NCBI GenBank assembly: GCA_016707485.1
Contig: JADJHN010000002.1
Coordinates: 1,116,001 to 1,180,000 of the forward strand
From: Lysobacterales bacterium
GTDB taxonomy: Bacteria > Pseudomonadota > Gammaproteobacteria > Xanthomonadales > Rhodanobacteraceae
DNA: 64,000 bases
Direction: 5' to 3'
Position 1 is the stretch's first letter; every line of letters begins with the position of its first letter. A program made the position numbers and the translations under genes. Below are positions 27,105 to 35,719 of the stretch, in pieces. The notes under the pieces were generated by a model that worked only from the letters and a program-made list of their open reading frames with translations, had not been told where the DNA came from and did no database searches.

Positions 27105-27197
27105 CCGTTCGCCCCGAGCGTAGGCCGGAGTCGAAGGGTTGCTTCGCGCGTACGCTTCGACTTCGCGGTCTGCGACCGCTGCGCCCGGCGCGAACGG
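27105..27197. repeat. Dispersed element with CCGTTCGC/GCGAACGG ends, copy 1
   Basis: 93-base element bounded by perfect 8-bp inverted ends; the outer 16 bases match in 14 positions. The interior (GTCGAAGGGTT, then CGCGGTCT-x-CGA) is shared with the copy at 32006-32129. It lies in the convergent gap between the EEP gene and the DUF1415 gene and has no coding capacity. REP/MITE-like. Confidence 0.75.
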
Positions 27198-27262
27198 TCT
27201 GGGGGCGCTCGGCTCAAACGGTTGGAGATGCTCGACACCCACCGTGTGGCGAAATTCGCCGA

Positions 27263-27838
27263 TCAGTCGCCAGCCTCGGACCACAGGGCTTTCCAGCCCG
27301 CCCAGCCGAGTCGGCGCAAGGTGTCGACGTTGCGTCGGTAGATGGCATCCGGGTCTGTCATTGAATCGACAGCGCGTTCGATGCTGGATTCGCGCAGCAA
27401 GTGCAGGATGGGCCAGGGCGAGCGGTTCGTGCAGTTCTCGATGTCCTCGGGCGCGCTGTCGGCAAAGCAATATTGCGGATGGAAACTGGCAATCTGGATT
27501 ACGCCATCAAGCTTGAGCACATCGATTGCCGCGTCGGCGGCATCGAGGAAATCGTTGAAGTCGAGGAAATCGGCCAGCACGAACGGAGCAATCAGCAGGG
27601 TGGTCTCGCAGTCTTCGGGGTCGGCTGCATGCAGGGTTTGCAGCTCGCCACAAAGATCGTCGAGCAGCGCATCGCTGTTGTCGGCATGGCTGACGCGGAA
27701 ACACACGCGTCCATCGAGGTATGGGGCGCGCGCAAACGGGCACAGGTTGAGCCCGATCACGGCGCGCTCGATCCATCGGCGCGTGTCGGCGATGCAGGAT
27801 GCCTCGGCATTCTTGGCGTCCCCTTGCGTCGTCGTCAT
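27263..27838 (-). CDS. DUF1415 family protein
   Basis: 191 residues. Recognised by WIERAVIGLNLCPFARAP, LDGRVCFRVSHA, ETTLLIAPFVLADFLDFNDF, GVIQIASFHPQYCF and RSPWPILHLLRE, all conserved in this uncharacterised proteobacterial family. Several Cys and His suggest metal or redox chemistry but nothing is established. The ATG at 27838 overlaps the rsuA stop (ATGA); the longer in-frame extension to 27895 lies inside rsuA and is rejected. Last gene of a five- or six-gene minus-strand run from the bioD region. Confidence 0.85.
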   Translation of the reverse strand: MTTTQGDAKNAEASCIADTRRWIERAVIGLNLCPFARAPYLDGRVCFRVSHADNSDALLDDLCGELQTLHAADPEDCETTLLIAPFVLADFLDFNDFLDAADAAIDVLKLDGVIQIASFHPQYCFADSAPEDIENCTNRSPWPILHLLRESSIERAVDSMTDPDAIYRRNVDTLRRLGWAGWKALWSEAGD

Positions 27839-28548
27839 GCCGAGTCTCCGCTGGCGAAAATGGCTTCGAGGTCCCTTGCTTCGAGCACGCGCCATTCGCC
27901 CGCGGCAAGATCGCCAAGCGCCAGGCCGCCGACGCTCGCCCGATGCAGGCTGACCACATGATTGCCAAGTGCGGCAAACATGCGCCGCACCTGATGGTAG
28001 CGGCCTTCATGCAGGGTCAGCCGTGCATGGCGTGCGCCGAGAACTTCCAGCGTGGCCGGCAGCAGCGGGGTTTTTTCCGCTTCAAGCATCAGTTCGCCGC
28101 TGGCGAATACCGTCACCTCGTCGCCGCGCAGATCCTCGGCAAGCACCGCTTCGTACACCTTGGAAATGCGTGATTTCGGTGAAATGATCCGGTGCAGCAG
28201 CGCACCGTCATCGGTCAGCAGGAGCAGGCCCGAGGTGTCGCGATCAAGCCGGCCGACCGTCGACAAGGCCGGATTGCGCAGGCGGAAACGTGCCGGCAGC
28301 AAGTCATGCACGATGCGCCCCGCATCCTTGGTCGAGCAGGTCACGCCGACCGGCTTGTGCAGCATCAGGTGCAGGCCGGCGGGCGCATCGAGTGGCTCGC
28401 CGTCGATGCGGATGTCGGCATGTCCGCGCTTGTCATCGGCATACAACACATCGCCAGCGGCATCGGTGATGCGGCCTTCGCGAAACATCATGGCCACTTC
28501 CTTGCGGCTGCCATAGCCGAGATTGGCAATCAGCCGGACCAGTCTCAT
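27835..28548 (-). CDS. rsuA: 16S rRNA pseudouridine synthase, RsuA type
   Basis: Makes pseudouridine in 16S rRNA (position 516 in E. coli). 237 residues: an S4 RNA-binding domain at the N-terminus (MRLVRLIANLGYGSRKE) and the RsuA catalytic domain with LHLMLHKPVGVTCST and the active-site motif GRLDRDTSGLLLLTDDG, whose Asp is catalytic. The YHQVRRMFAALGNHVVSLHR motif follows. Coupled to rsmC upstream and DUF1415 downstream by 4-base overlaps, grouping two 16S modification enzymes in one operon. Confidence 0.93.
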   Translation of the reverse strand: MRLVRLIANLGYGSRKEVAMMFREGRITDAAGDVLYADDKRGHADIRIDGEPLDAPAGLHLMLHKPVGVTCSTKDAGRIVHDLLPARFRLRNPALSTVGRLDRDTSGLLLLTDDGALLHRIISPKSRISKVYEAVLAEDLRGDEVTVFASGELMLEAEKTPLLPATLEVLGARHARLTLHEGRYHQVRRMFAALGNHVVSLHRASVGGLALGDLAAGEWRVLEARDLEAIFASGDSA

Positions 28549-29618
28549 CGGCGCACTCCGCGGGCGTGGAATACCTTGAAGCCATCCTTGAGGACCACCG
28601 TTTCCACCCTGTCGAAGCGGGCGCCGAGCGTTTGCTCGTAGGGCAGATGTCGATTCGCGACCATCCACAGATCGCCATCCGCTTCGAGCGCGGCTGCGGC
28701 TGCGGCAATGAAGGCTTGGCCAAGTTCGGGTTGGTCGGCGCGGCCCTGGTGGAACGGCGGATTGCTGATGATGGCGTCGTAACGCTGCGCCAGTCCGGTG
28801 CAGACGTCATGCCAGTGGATGGATGTTTCCAGCGCCCGATCAAGCTGCTGCAACGTGCTGTCGAGATTGATCCGCGCCGGTTGCAGCGCCCGCGCCTCGG
28901 CTTCGTAGAGATCGATGGCGGTGATTCCCGCGCAGCGCCGCAGTGCTTCGCAGGCCAGGTAGCCGTAGCCGGCACCAAGGTCGGCGACACGGCCGCACAA
29001 TTGCGTCGGCAGATGGGCGACGAGCAGGGCCGAGGCCGGATCGACGCGATTCCAGGCGAACAAGCCGGGGCGGCTGACATAGCGGCCATCGCCAATGGCG
29101 CGTGCTGCATCAAGCGCCTGCCAATCCGCGAGCAGCGCCGGGTCGAGTGTTTCGGGCGAGGTGCTGGCCCAGAACACGCGACAGTGATGCTTGGACATGA
29201 CCTGCGCGTGAGCAAAGACCTTGCGGAAATCCGCCTCGCCCGAGCGCGCGCCTTCGTCATTGGCCATGGCCGCGGCAACGATGCCGCCGGCTGCCACATG
29301 CGCGGCGGCGCGGGCAAACAAGGCACGCGCCTCGTCGCGCTGCCGCGGTGGCAGCAGCAGGACCAGCGGAAACCGTTGCTCCGCCGTGGCGGTGCCGACC
29401 TGCAGGCCGGAGCGCTCGAGGGCCATGGCATACGGTTTGAAGCTTTGTTCGCAGAGCCAGTTGCGGCGCGAATGACGGCCCCACCAATGACCGTCGCGGG
29501 CACGCAGGAACAGCACGCGGCCATCCGCCGGCAGTTCGATCTGCTCGCTGCGGATGGCGTGATGCAGGGCGTCCAGGGCGGCACTCGCGGTGCCTGCGGA
29601 CAGGGCGATATCGATCAC
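28545..29618 (-). CDS. rsmC: 16S rRNA methyltransferase, RsmC type
   Basis: SAM-dependent guanine N2-methyltransferase for 16S rRNA (G1207 in E. coli). 357 residues from a GTG start. The N-terminal half is the degenerate methyltransferase domain of RsmC. The C-terminal half is catalytic: motif I VADLGAGYGYLACEAL, acidic IDLYEAEA, and motif IV DAIISNPPFHQG. The NPPFHQG form is specific to RsmC/RlmG. Its stop overlaps the rsuA start (ATGA). Confidence 0.92.
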   Translation of the reverse strand: MIDIALSAGTASAALDALHHAIRSEQIELPADGRVLFLRARDGHWWGRHSRRNWLCEQSFKPYAMALERSGLQVGTATAEQRFPLVLLLPPRQRDEARALFARAAAHVAAGGIVAAAMANDEGARSGEADFRKVFAHAQVMSKHHCRVFWASTSPETLDPALLADWQALDAARAIGDGRYVSRPGLFAWNRVDPASALLVAHLPTQLCGRVADLGAGYGYLACEALRRCAGITAIDLYEAEARALQPARINLDSTLQQLDRALETSIHWHDVCTGLAQRYDAIISNPPFHQGRADQPELGQAFIAAAAAALEADGDLWMVANRHLPYEQTLGARFDRVETVVLKDGFKVFHARGVRR

Positions 29619-29698
29619 GGAAGATGCGTGCGTGGAACCGGGGTGGCGATTCTACCGGCTCCCGCGCCGTGCTTCCCGCAGCCACGGCGACGGTTTCA

Positions 29699-30049
29699 TC
29701 ACGGCGTGCTGATATCGCGCAGTTTCCAGTTGCGACCAATCAACAGGTCGAGGCGATGCTTGAGGATGGCATGCGGCAGGCGCGTGGTGACGATCAATTC
29801 GCTGCGTTGCGCCTCGAGGCTGCCGCTGACCGTTGCACCAGGATCCACCGCACACGTTGCCGGGTCCACATCGTCCGGATTTTCCTGCATGGCCCGCCAG
29901 CGCGCCGAGAAATCGGATTCGCGCAGGGCCGCCTCGAGGACCCGGGCCAGGTGCTCCGGTGATCCGCCATCAAAGCCGAGTTCGCTGGAATCGCCGCGCG
30001 CGCCGGACAGGTCTGCAATGGTGATGAAATAACGCTGGGCTTGGGTCAT
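29699..30049 (-). CDS. Hypothetical protein between bioD and rsmC
   Basis: 116 residues, unrecognised. Starts MTQAQRYFITIADLSG with AGGAG six bases before the ATG; longer in-frame versions overlap bioD and lack a ribosome site. Soluble, acidic, one Cys-x-Val-Asp-Pro segment, beta strands near the N-terminus and C-terminus (ELIVTTRLPHAILKHRLDLL). It lies 13 bases after the bioD stop on the same strand, so it is likely in the same transcript. Confidence 0.75.
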   Translation of the reverse strand: MTQAQRYFITIADLSGARGDSSELGFDGGSPEHLARVLEAALRESDFSARWRAMQENPDDVDPATCAVDPGATVSGSLEAQRSELIVTTRLPHAILKHRLDLLIGRNWKLRDISTP

Positions 30050-30062
30050 GCGCTGCTCCTGG

Positions 30063-30761
30063 TCAGTCGCTTGCCGCGGCAAGCAGGGTGCGTGCGGCAT
30101 TGTCGAGGTCGATGATGCCGTCGTCGAAACGCGAATGCCCGACATGCTCGGCGATGCCGAGCAACGGCGCCTGAATCCGCCGTCGCAGGGTTTCGATATT
30201 GTCCTCGACGCGAATCATGTCGACATCGATGCGATTGCCGATCCAGCCGCTCAGGCGACAGCCATCCGCTTCGACCGCGCGCGCGGTGAGCAGGGCGTGA
30301 TTGAGGCAACCCAGGCGCAGGCCGACGACGAGCAGCACGGGCAAATCGAGGGCGCGGACGATGTCGGCCTGCATCACTGATTCGCCAAGGGGTGCGAGCC
30401 AGCCGCCAACGCCCTCGACAACGACGAAGTCCGCCTGCGCCTGCAGGCGCGTGAAGGCCTCGGCGATGTGCCATGGCTCGATCGTCGCCTGCGCGTCGGC
30501 GGCGGCAAGATGCGGTGAAATCGGATCGGCAAACGCATACGGATTGACCAGCGCGTAATCGATCGGCTGGGCGCCGGCGGCAAGCAGGTCGAGCGCGTCG
30601 GAATTGCGCAGGCCCTCCACCGTCTGCTCGCAACCGCTGGCCACCGGCTTCATGCCGATGGCGGCAACGCCCTGCGCGCGCAAGGCGCGGACCAGGCTGG
30701 CGGCGACATGGGTCTTGCCGATCCCGGTATCCGTGCCGGTGACGAAGATGCCGCGCATCAT
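30063..30761 (-). CDS. bioD: Dethiobiotin synthetase
   Basis: Penultimate step of biotin synthesis: carboxylation and ring closure of 7,8-diaminopelargonate with ATP. 232 residues with P-loop GTDTGIGKTH near the start, the substrate Lys in GMKPVASG, and VVVEGVGGWLAPLGES. The product begins MMRGIFVTGTDTG; either Met could be used. The start overlaps the stop of a possible 35-codon ORF (ATGA). No other bio genes are in the window, so the pathway is split on the chromosome or continues elsewhere. Confidence 0.94.
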   Translation of the reverse strand: MMRGIFVTGTDTGIGKTHVAASLVRALRAQGVAAIGMKPVASGCEQTVEGLRNSDALDLLAAGAQPIDYALVNPYAFADPISPHLAAADAQATIEPWHIAEAFTRLQAQADFVVVEGVGGWLAPLGESVMQADIVRALDLPVLLVVGLRLGCLNHALLTARAVEADGCRLSGWIGNRIDVDMIRVEDNIETLRRRIQAPLLGIAEHVGHSRFDDGIIDLDNAARTLLAAASD

Positions 30762-30865
30762 GGCGCCCGCAGCGTGGCGCGCTGGCACCAGTGCAGCGCC
30801 ATCCAGGTGCAACGGCGGACATCGAACAACGCCTCGTTGCGCGTGGGGTGCAACCGTGGCGGCAT
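30758..30865 (-). CDS. Possible small ORF (35 codons) coupled to bioD
   Basis: Begins MPPRLHPTRNEALFDV and ends with a Trp/Cys/Arg-rich stretch (TWMALHWCQRATL). GAGGAG lies about 11 bases before the ATG and the stop overlaps the bioD start as ATGA, both pointing to real translation. It could be a leader peptide or a small protein. No homologue recognised, and a longer in-frame version to 31069 exists but overlaps the msrC start region. Confidence 0.45.
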   Translation of the reverse strand: MPPRLHPTRNEALFDVRRCTWMALHWCQRATLRAP

Positions 30866-31031
30866 CAGTCTTGCGGCTCCTCGGCAGGCGTGGTGTTGCG
30901 CGGATTTGATGGCGATGCCTGGCATGTGGTGGTCGTCACGTCCCCCGAGTTTCGCATTTTGCCGGGTCGATCTGCGAATGCCGGGCCGGGCGGGTAGAAT
31001 GATCGACCGTCGCGGCAACCGAAGCAGATCC

Positions 31032-31547
31032 ATGTCGTTTGAAGCCAAATCCATCGATACGGCCGACAAGACCGTCTTTTATGCCGAGCTGGCCCAGCAG
31101 GCGCGCGGACTCCTGCACGGCGAGCGTGACCGCATTGCCAACGCGGCCAATTTCGCCGCTCTGGTCTGGCACGCGCTGCCGCGGATCAACTGGTGCGGGT
31201 TTTATTTCTTCGATGGTCGCGAGCTGGTGGTCGGCCCGTTCCAGGGCAAGCCGGCCTGCGTGCGCATCGCGCTCGGTCGCGGCGTCTGCGGTACCGCTGC
31301 GACGACCCGCGAAACCCAGGTCGTCGCCGATGTCAACGCCTTCCCCGGACACATCGCCTGCGATGCCGCCTCGCGCTCGGAAGTCGTCGTGCCCCTGTTC
31401 GTCGGCGATGCCTTGCTTGGCGTCTGGGATGTCGACAGTCCGGAACCGGGGCGCTTCGATGACGACGATGCGCGGGGCATGCAGGCGCTTTGTGAAATAT
31501 TCCTGCAATCGCTTTCGCCCTCGGCGCAAACGGAGGCGGCCGCATGA
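31032..31547 (+). CDS. msrC: Free methionine-(R)-sulfoxide reductase (GAF domain)
   Basis: Reduces free Met-R-sulfoxide in the cytoplasm. 171 residues, a single GAF domain. NWCGFYFFDGRELVVGPFQG and the three conserved Cys regions KPACVRI, GRGVCGTAA and FPGHIACDAASRSE are those of fRMsr, so the enzyme should be active. I use the ATG at 31032; an in-frame ATG at 30999 overlaps a possible -10 box (TAGAAT at 30995-31000). The stop overlaps the next start (ATGA). Confidence 0.92.
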   Translation: MSFEAKSIDTADKTVFYAELAQQARGLLHGERDRIANAANFAALVWHALPRINWCGFYFFDGRELVVGPFQGKPACVRIALGRGVCGTAATTRETQVVADVNAFPGHIACDAASRSEVVVPLFVGDALLGVWDVDSPEPGRFDDDDARGMQALCEIFLQSLSPSAQTEAAA

Positions 31548-31966
31548 GCGACAAGGACGCGAAGATCCGCAACGTAGGCCCGAAATCCGCTGCGTGGTTG
31601 CGTCAGGTCGGCGTGCGCACGGCCGAGGATTTGTTCCGGATCGGACCGGTCGCGGCCTTCCTCAAGGTCAAGCGCGCCGGTTTCCGGCCCAGCCTCAACC
31701 TGCTCTATTCGATGGCTGGCGCCATCGATGACTGCCACTGGACCGACCTCTCGGCCGAGCGCAAGGCCGCCTTGTTGAGCAGTCTTGAAGAAGCCGAATC
31801 CGACAACCCGATCAAGACGCGCTGGGAAAAACAAGCCGACCGCAGCGCCGCGATCGATGGCACCGAGGCCCCATCGAACCACGATGCCGACGGTGATGCC
31901 GACGGCTTCGGTGATGGTGACAGCGGCGTACGCGAGCTGACCGGCACATCAAGCGATTTCGACTGA
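31544..31966 (+). CDS. TfoX/Sxy C-terminal domain protein
   Basis: 140 residues. The first 85 residues form a TfoX C-terminal (helix-hairpin-helix-like) domain: IRNVGPKSAAWLRQVGVRTA, EDLFRIGPVAAF, NLLYSMAGAIDDCHW and LSAERKAALL. The N-terminal TfoX domain is absent, so this is the short form and not a full competence regulator. The last 45 residues are acidic and repetitive (DADGDADGFGDGDSG), low complexity. Translationally coupled to msrC. Confidence 0.88.
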   Translation: MSDKDAKIRNVGPKSAAWLRQVGVRTAEDLFRIGPVAAFLKVKRAGFRPSLNLLYSMAGAIDDCHWTDLSAERKAALLSSLEEAESDNPIKTRWEKQADRSAAIDGTEAPSNHDADGDADGFGDGDSGVRELTGTSSDFD

Positions 31967-32005
31967 CGGCCGCAGCCGAAGGACTGCGGCAAAGACCTTC
32001 ACTCT

Positions 32006-32129
32006 CCGTTCGCCCCCGGATCAAGTCCGGGACAGGCTCCGAGCGCGGCCGAAGGCCGTAGTCGAAGGGTTCCCCGCACACGCACGCATCGACGCCGCGG
32101 TCTTCGAACGCTCGGTCCAGCGCGAACGG
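32006..32129. repeat. Dispersed element with CCGTTCGC/GCGAACGG ends, copy 2
   Basis: 124 bases, same ends and interior as the copy at 27105-27197 but with an extra inner hairpin (CCCGGATCAAGTCCGGG type) near 32014-32032 and a GGCCGAAGGCC palindrome. Like copy 1 it occupies a convergent gap, here between the TfoX-like and LOG genes, where a bidirectional terminator role would fit. Confidence 0.75.
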
Positions 32130-32142
32130 TTTGGGGCTGGAA

Positions 32143-32724
32143 TCAGCGCCTGACCACGGCAATGGTGCGCGCATCTTCCCGCCAGCGCGGTGTTGCCTGG
32201 ATGGTCGGCAACACGTCTTCCGGGGCGTCGACGAGCGACCACATGCCAAGGTGTTCCTGGTTCATGAAGCGCTGTCCGATCACGTCCTCCATGAAGCTCT
32301 GCAGTGGCGTGTAGAAGCCGCGTGTGTTGAGCAGGATGATCGGATTGAAATACAAGCCGAGCCGTTTCAGCGTCAGTGCCTCGAAAAGTTCCTCAAGTGT
32401 CCCGCAACCGCCGGGCAGGGCAATCACCGCATCCGATCCGGTCAGCAATCGATGCTTGCGCTCGCGCATGTCCTCGACCAGTTCGAGGCGGGTCAATCCC
32501 GGATGCCCCCATTCGAGATCGGCCATGAATTTCGGCAGGATGCCGATGACCTCGCCGCCCGCAGACAGCGCGCCATTGGCCACTGCGCCCATGGAACCCG
32601 CCGAGCCACCGCCATAGACCACGCTGCAACCCCCGGCCGCCAACAGCGCGCCGAGCCTGAAGGCGACTTCGTGATAGTGCGGATCGCACTCCTGGCTGGA
32701 GGCGCAATAGACGCAGATTCGCAT
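32143..32724 (-). CDS. LOG family protein (nucleotide 5'-monophosphate phosphoribohydrolase)
   Basis: 193 residues. Lysine-decarboxylase-like Rossmann fold of the LOG family (TIGR00730 group), which splits ribose-5-phosphate from cytokinin or purine nucleotides. Motifs: VYCASSQECD at the start, VYGGGSAGSMGAVA, and the signature LPGGCGTLEELFE, with catalytic Arg/Glu in MRERKH and the PGG motif. Start chosen at 32724 (MRICVYC); an ATG at 32751 would add nine residues. Not a lysine decarboxylase despite older names. Confidence 0.92.
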   Translation of the reverse strand: MRICVYCASSQECDPHYHEVAFRLGALLAAGGCSVVYGGGSAGSMGAVANGALSAGGEVIGILPKFMADLEWGHPGLTRLELVEDMRERKHRLLTGSDAVIALPGGCGTLEELFEALTLKRLGLYFNPIILLNTRGFYTPLQSFMEDVIGQRFMNQEHLGMWSLVDAPEDVLPTIQATPRWREDARTIAVVRR

Positions 32725-32836
32725 GGGATGGTCCGGGCGGAATGAAGCCATGATTGTACGTTGCGCGGTTAGCCCATCGGCGACCCGGCATGCAGCGGTG
32801 GTTGCAACGCCGCGGTATTCCGCACAGGCTTCGCCC

Positions 32837-33250
32837 ATGGATCCTGAAATTACCCCACCCCGACGCTCGCTGGTCCGCGACGTCGCGGTTTTCCAGCTGA
32901 AGCTGCTTCTCGATGCGGCACGCGACCTGGTCCTCAGCCCGGTTTCCCTTGCCGCTGCACTGCTCGATTTCATCCTGTCGAAACATCAGCCGCCGCGCTA
33001 TTTCCCGGCCGTGCTGCGACTCGGCGAACGCAGCGAGGCATGGATCGACCTGTGGTCGGCCGGCCGGGGCGCGCAGTCGAACGAGCACGTGAACGTGGAC
33101 GCCGTGCTGAGTCATGTCGAGGCCGTTGTCCGCGACCCGAAAGGAGGCGCCCATCGCGCCCGCGTCCTCAAACGCTGGGCCACCCGGCAAGTGGCGAAGT
33201 CACGCCGCGCCGAAGCGCGGGAGGCGACACCCGGCGAAACTTCCGATTGA
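32837..33250 (+). CDS. Conserved-looking hypothetical protein
   Basis: 137 residues beginning MDPEITPPRRSLVRDVAVFQ. Amphipathic to hydrophobic helices at residues 15-50 (LKLLLDAARDLVLSPVSLAA) suggest membrane association; the centre (RYFPAVLRLGERSEAWIDLW) is well ordered, and the C-terminus is basic and low complexity. Two further ATGs upstream (32723, 32750) give unlikely extensions antisense to the LOG gene. No function recognised. Confidence 0.7.
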   Translation: MDPEITPPRRSLVRDVAVFQLKLLLDAARDLVLSPVSLAAALLDFILSKHQPPRYFPAVLRLGERSEAWIDLWSAGRGAQSNEHVNVDAVLSHVEAVVRDPKGGAHRARVLKRWATRQVAKSRRAEAREATPGETSD

Positions 33251-33364
33251 GCAGGCTGGCCTCGCCAGCGCCCAGTACCCGACGAGAAGCGGACGGCAGG
33301 CGCCTGGCGTTGCAAGCAGTGTTGCCGCGGACATGTCTACACAAACCTCAACGCCAGAACGCAA

Positions 33365-35197
33365 TTATTCCACCGTCACCGATTTGGCCAGGTTGCGCGG
33401 TTGGTCGACATCGGTGCCGCGCAGCACGGCGACGTGGTAGGCGAGCAGTTGCAGCGGGATGGTAAAGACCGCCGGGGCGATGAAATCGTTGCCGGAATCA
33501 ATGCGGATGATGGCACCGCGGGAATCGCCATTGGAAATCTCGACGCGCGTGTCGGCGATGACGAACAGTTCGCCGCCGCGGGCGCGGACTTCTTCCAGGT
33601 TGGATTTGAGTTTTTCCAGCAGTTCGTTGTTCGGCGCAACCGCGATCACCGGCATGTCCTCGTCGACGAGGGCCAAGGGGCCGTGCTTGAGTTCGCCGGC
33701 CGGGTAGCCTTCGGCGTGGATGTAGGAGATTTCCTTGAGCTTGAGCGCGCCCTCCAGGGCAACCGGATAGTTCGCGCCGCGGCCAAGGAACAGGGCGTGG
33801 TTTTTCTGCACGAATTGTTCGGCGAGTTCGGCGAGCGCAGGCGCGTGCTCCAGCGCATCGGCAACGTGGCGTGGCAGGCTGCTCAGATCATTGACCAGTT
33901 GCGCATACCGCGCCTTGTCGAGGCCATTCATGCGTGCCAGTTCGAGCACGAGCAAAGCCAGTGCGGTGAGCTGGGTGGTGAAAGCCTTGGTCGAGGCGAC
34001 ACCGATTTCCGGGCCGGCGCGGGTCATCAGCACCAGGTCCGATTCGCGCACGAGGCTCGATTCGGGCACGTTGCAGATGGCGAACGAACCGAGATAGCCA
34101 TGGCGGCGCGATTCGCGCAGCGCAGCGAGCGTGTCGGCGGTTTCCCCGGATTGCGAGATGGCGAGGAACAGGCTGTCGGCCGGCACCACGGCCTTGCGAT
34201 AGCGGTACTCGCTGGCGACCTCGACGCTGCAGGGAATCCCGGCGATGGCTTCGAGCCAGTAACGGGCCACCATGCCGGCGTGGTAGCTGGTGCCGCAGGC
34301 GATGATCTGCACGTGGCGCACGCGCTTGAGCAAGGCATCGGAGTCGACGCCGAAGATGTTGGGCAGGATGTGATCGCCGGCGATGCGGCCTTCCAGGGTG
34401 TCGGCGACCGCGCGCGGCTGCTCGAAGATTTCCTTGAGCATGTAGTGGCGATACTCGCCACGTTCGACGGCATCGGCCGACAGCTCGCTGGTGTGCACGG
34501 TGCGCTCGACCGCCTGGCCTTCGGCATTTTCAATTGCGATCGATTTGCGCGTGATCTCGACCAGGTCACCCTCATCGAGATGGATGAACTGGTTGGTGAC
34601 CTTGATCAGCGCCTGCACGTCCGAGCCGAGGAAGTTTTCGCCGATGCCGATGCCGACCAGCAGCGGGCTGCCGCGGCGTGCGCCGACCACATGGCCGGGT
34701 TCATCGCGGGAGAGCACGGCGATGGCGAAGGCACCGTGCAGGCGTGCGATCGCCGCGCGCACGGCCGAACGCAGATCCATGCCCTGTTGGCCGAGATGGT
34801 GGATCAGGTGGGCGATGACCTCGGTATCGGTATCCGAATCGAAGCGGTAACCGAGGGCCTTCAGTTCCTCGCGCAAGGGCACATGGTTTTCAATGATGCC
34901 ATTGTGGACAACACTGATCGCATCGATAGAGGAGTGCGGGTGGGCATTGGCTTCGTTCGGCACGCCGTGGGTGGCCCAGCGTGTGTGCGCGATGCCGCTG
35001 GTGCCGGACAGCGGATCGGCTGCGAGCCGCGATTCCAGTTCTCGGACCTTGCCGACCGCGCGCGTGCGCTGGATCTGCCGGCCATCGAACACGGCGACGC
35101 CAGCCGAGTCATAGCCGCGGTATTCCAGGGCATGGAGTCCGGCCATGAGGATGGCGACGACATCACGTTCGGCGGTTGCAGCGACGATTCCACACAT
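33365..35197 (-). CDS. glmS: Glutamine-fructose-6-phosphate aminotransferase
   Basis: Makes glucosamine-6-phosphate, entry point to UDP-GlcNAc for peptidoglycan and polysaccharide. 610 residues, family length. N-terminal Ntn glutaminase with nucleophile Cys2 (MCGIVAA), HTRWATHG and HNGIIENH. Two SIS domains follow (ACGTSYHAG; ISQSGETADTLAAL; GRGANYPVALEGALKLKEIS) and the C-terminal AKSVTVE. ATG at 35197 is fixed by the need for Cys at position 2. AGGATCGAGG precedes it. Divergent from the ACP gene across a 258-base control region. Confidence 0.97.
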   Translation of the reverse strand: MCGIVAATAERDVVAILMAGLHALEYRGYDSAGVAVFDGRQIQRTRAVGKVRELESRLAADPLSGTSGIAHTRWATHGVPNEANAHPHSSIDAISVVHNGIIENHVPLREELKALGYRFDSDTDTEVIAHLIHHLGQQGMDLRSAVRAAIARLHGAFAIAVLSRDEPGHVVGARRGSPLLVGIGIGENFLGSDVQALIKVTNQFIHLDEGDLVEITRKSIAIENAEGQAVERTVHTSELSADAVERGEYRHYMLKEIFEQPRAVADTLEGRIAGDHILPNIFGVDSDALLKRVRHVQIIACGTSYHAGMVARYWLEAIAGIPCSVEVASEYRYRKAVVPADSLFLAISQSGETADTLAALRESRRHGYLGSFAICNVPESSLVRESDLVLMTRAGPEIGVASTKAFTTQLTALALLVLELARMNGLDKARYAQLVNDLSSLPRHVADALEHAPALAELAEQFVQKNHALFLGRGANYPVALEGALKLKEISYIHAEGYPAGELKHGPLALVDEDMPVIAVAPNNELLEKLKSNLEEVRARGGELFVIADTRVEISNGDSRGAIIRIDSGNDFIAPAVFTIPLQLLAYHVAVLRGTDVDQPRNLAKSVTVE

Positions 35198-35455
35198 GCC
35201 TCGATCCTTGCTTGATTCGGCGCATGGCGGATGCATGCGGCGCGGATAAACCACGATGATAAACGCTTGCCGGAGGAACAAGCAGGGGCGCCGATGCAAT
35301 GCCCGCATTCGCGCCCGCTCTGGCCATGATTTCGCCCTGAATCGCCCTTGCGGATGCCCTCGATGCCCTGTTCTGGCAAACTGCCGCGCGCGGTGCCGGA
35401 AGCTGGAAGCGCCGGACTGCCGGGCTTTTCCGATCAATGAACAAACGAGTGGCGA

Positions 35456-35719
35456 ATGCAGTCGACTGAAACCCGGATCCGCGATTACCTTCTGGAGACA
35501 TTTCCCTCGCCGGAATACGCCGGGCTCGAGATCGAGGACAGCCTGTTCGATGCCGGCATCCTTGATTCGATCGGCGTGATGACCCTGGTCGCCTGGCTGG
35601 AAAAGGAGTTCTCGATCATGGTCGATGACGAGGATGTGCTGCCGGAGAACTTCGACGGCATCGGGCCACTGACGCGCTACGTGTCCGGCAAACTGGGCGT
35701 GGCCGGCGACGCGGAATGA
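35456..35719 (+). CDS. Acyl carrier protein of the exosortase-associated type
   Basis: 87 residues. Phosphopantetheine attachment motif LDSIGVMTLVAWLEKEF with Ser at about residue 39, in an acidic four-helix ACP fold. The start overlaps nothing upstream; the stop overlaps the acyl-CoA ligase start (ATGA). Together with the ligase and the nearby PLP decarboxylase this matches the trio that accompanies exosortase A / PEP-CTERM polysaccharide loci. Its acyl load is unknown. Confidence 0.88.
   Translation: MQSTETRIRDYLLETFPSPEYAGLEIEDSLFDAGILDSIGVMTLVAWLEKEFSIMVDDEDVLPENFDGIGPLTRYVSGKLGVAGDAE

Noticed and set aside
30999..31547. Earlier ATG start for msrC at 30999
   Set aside because: It would overlap a possible -10 box (TAGAAT) and adds 11 residues not typical of the family; ATG at 31032 gives the usual N-terminus.
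33401..35215. 604-residue plus-strand ORF antisense to glmS
   Set aside because: Mirrors glmS codons and has no domain; GlmS has complete motifs and the expected length.
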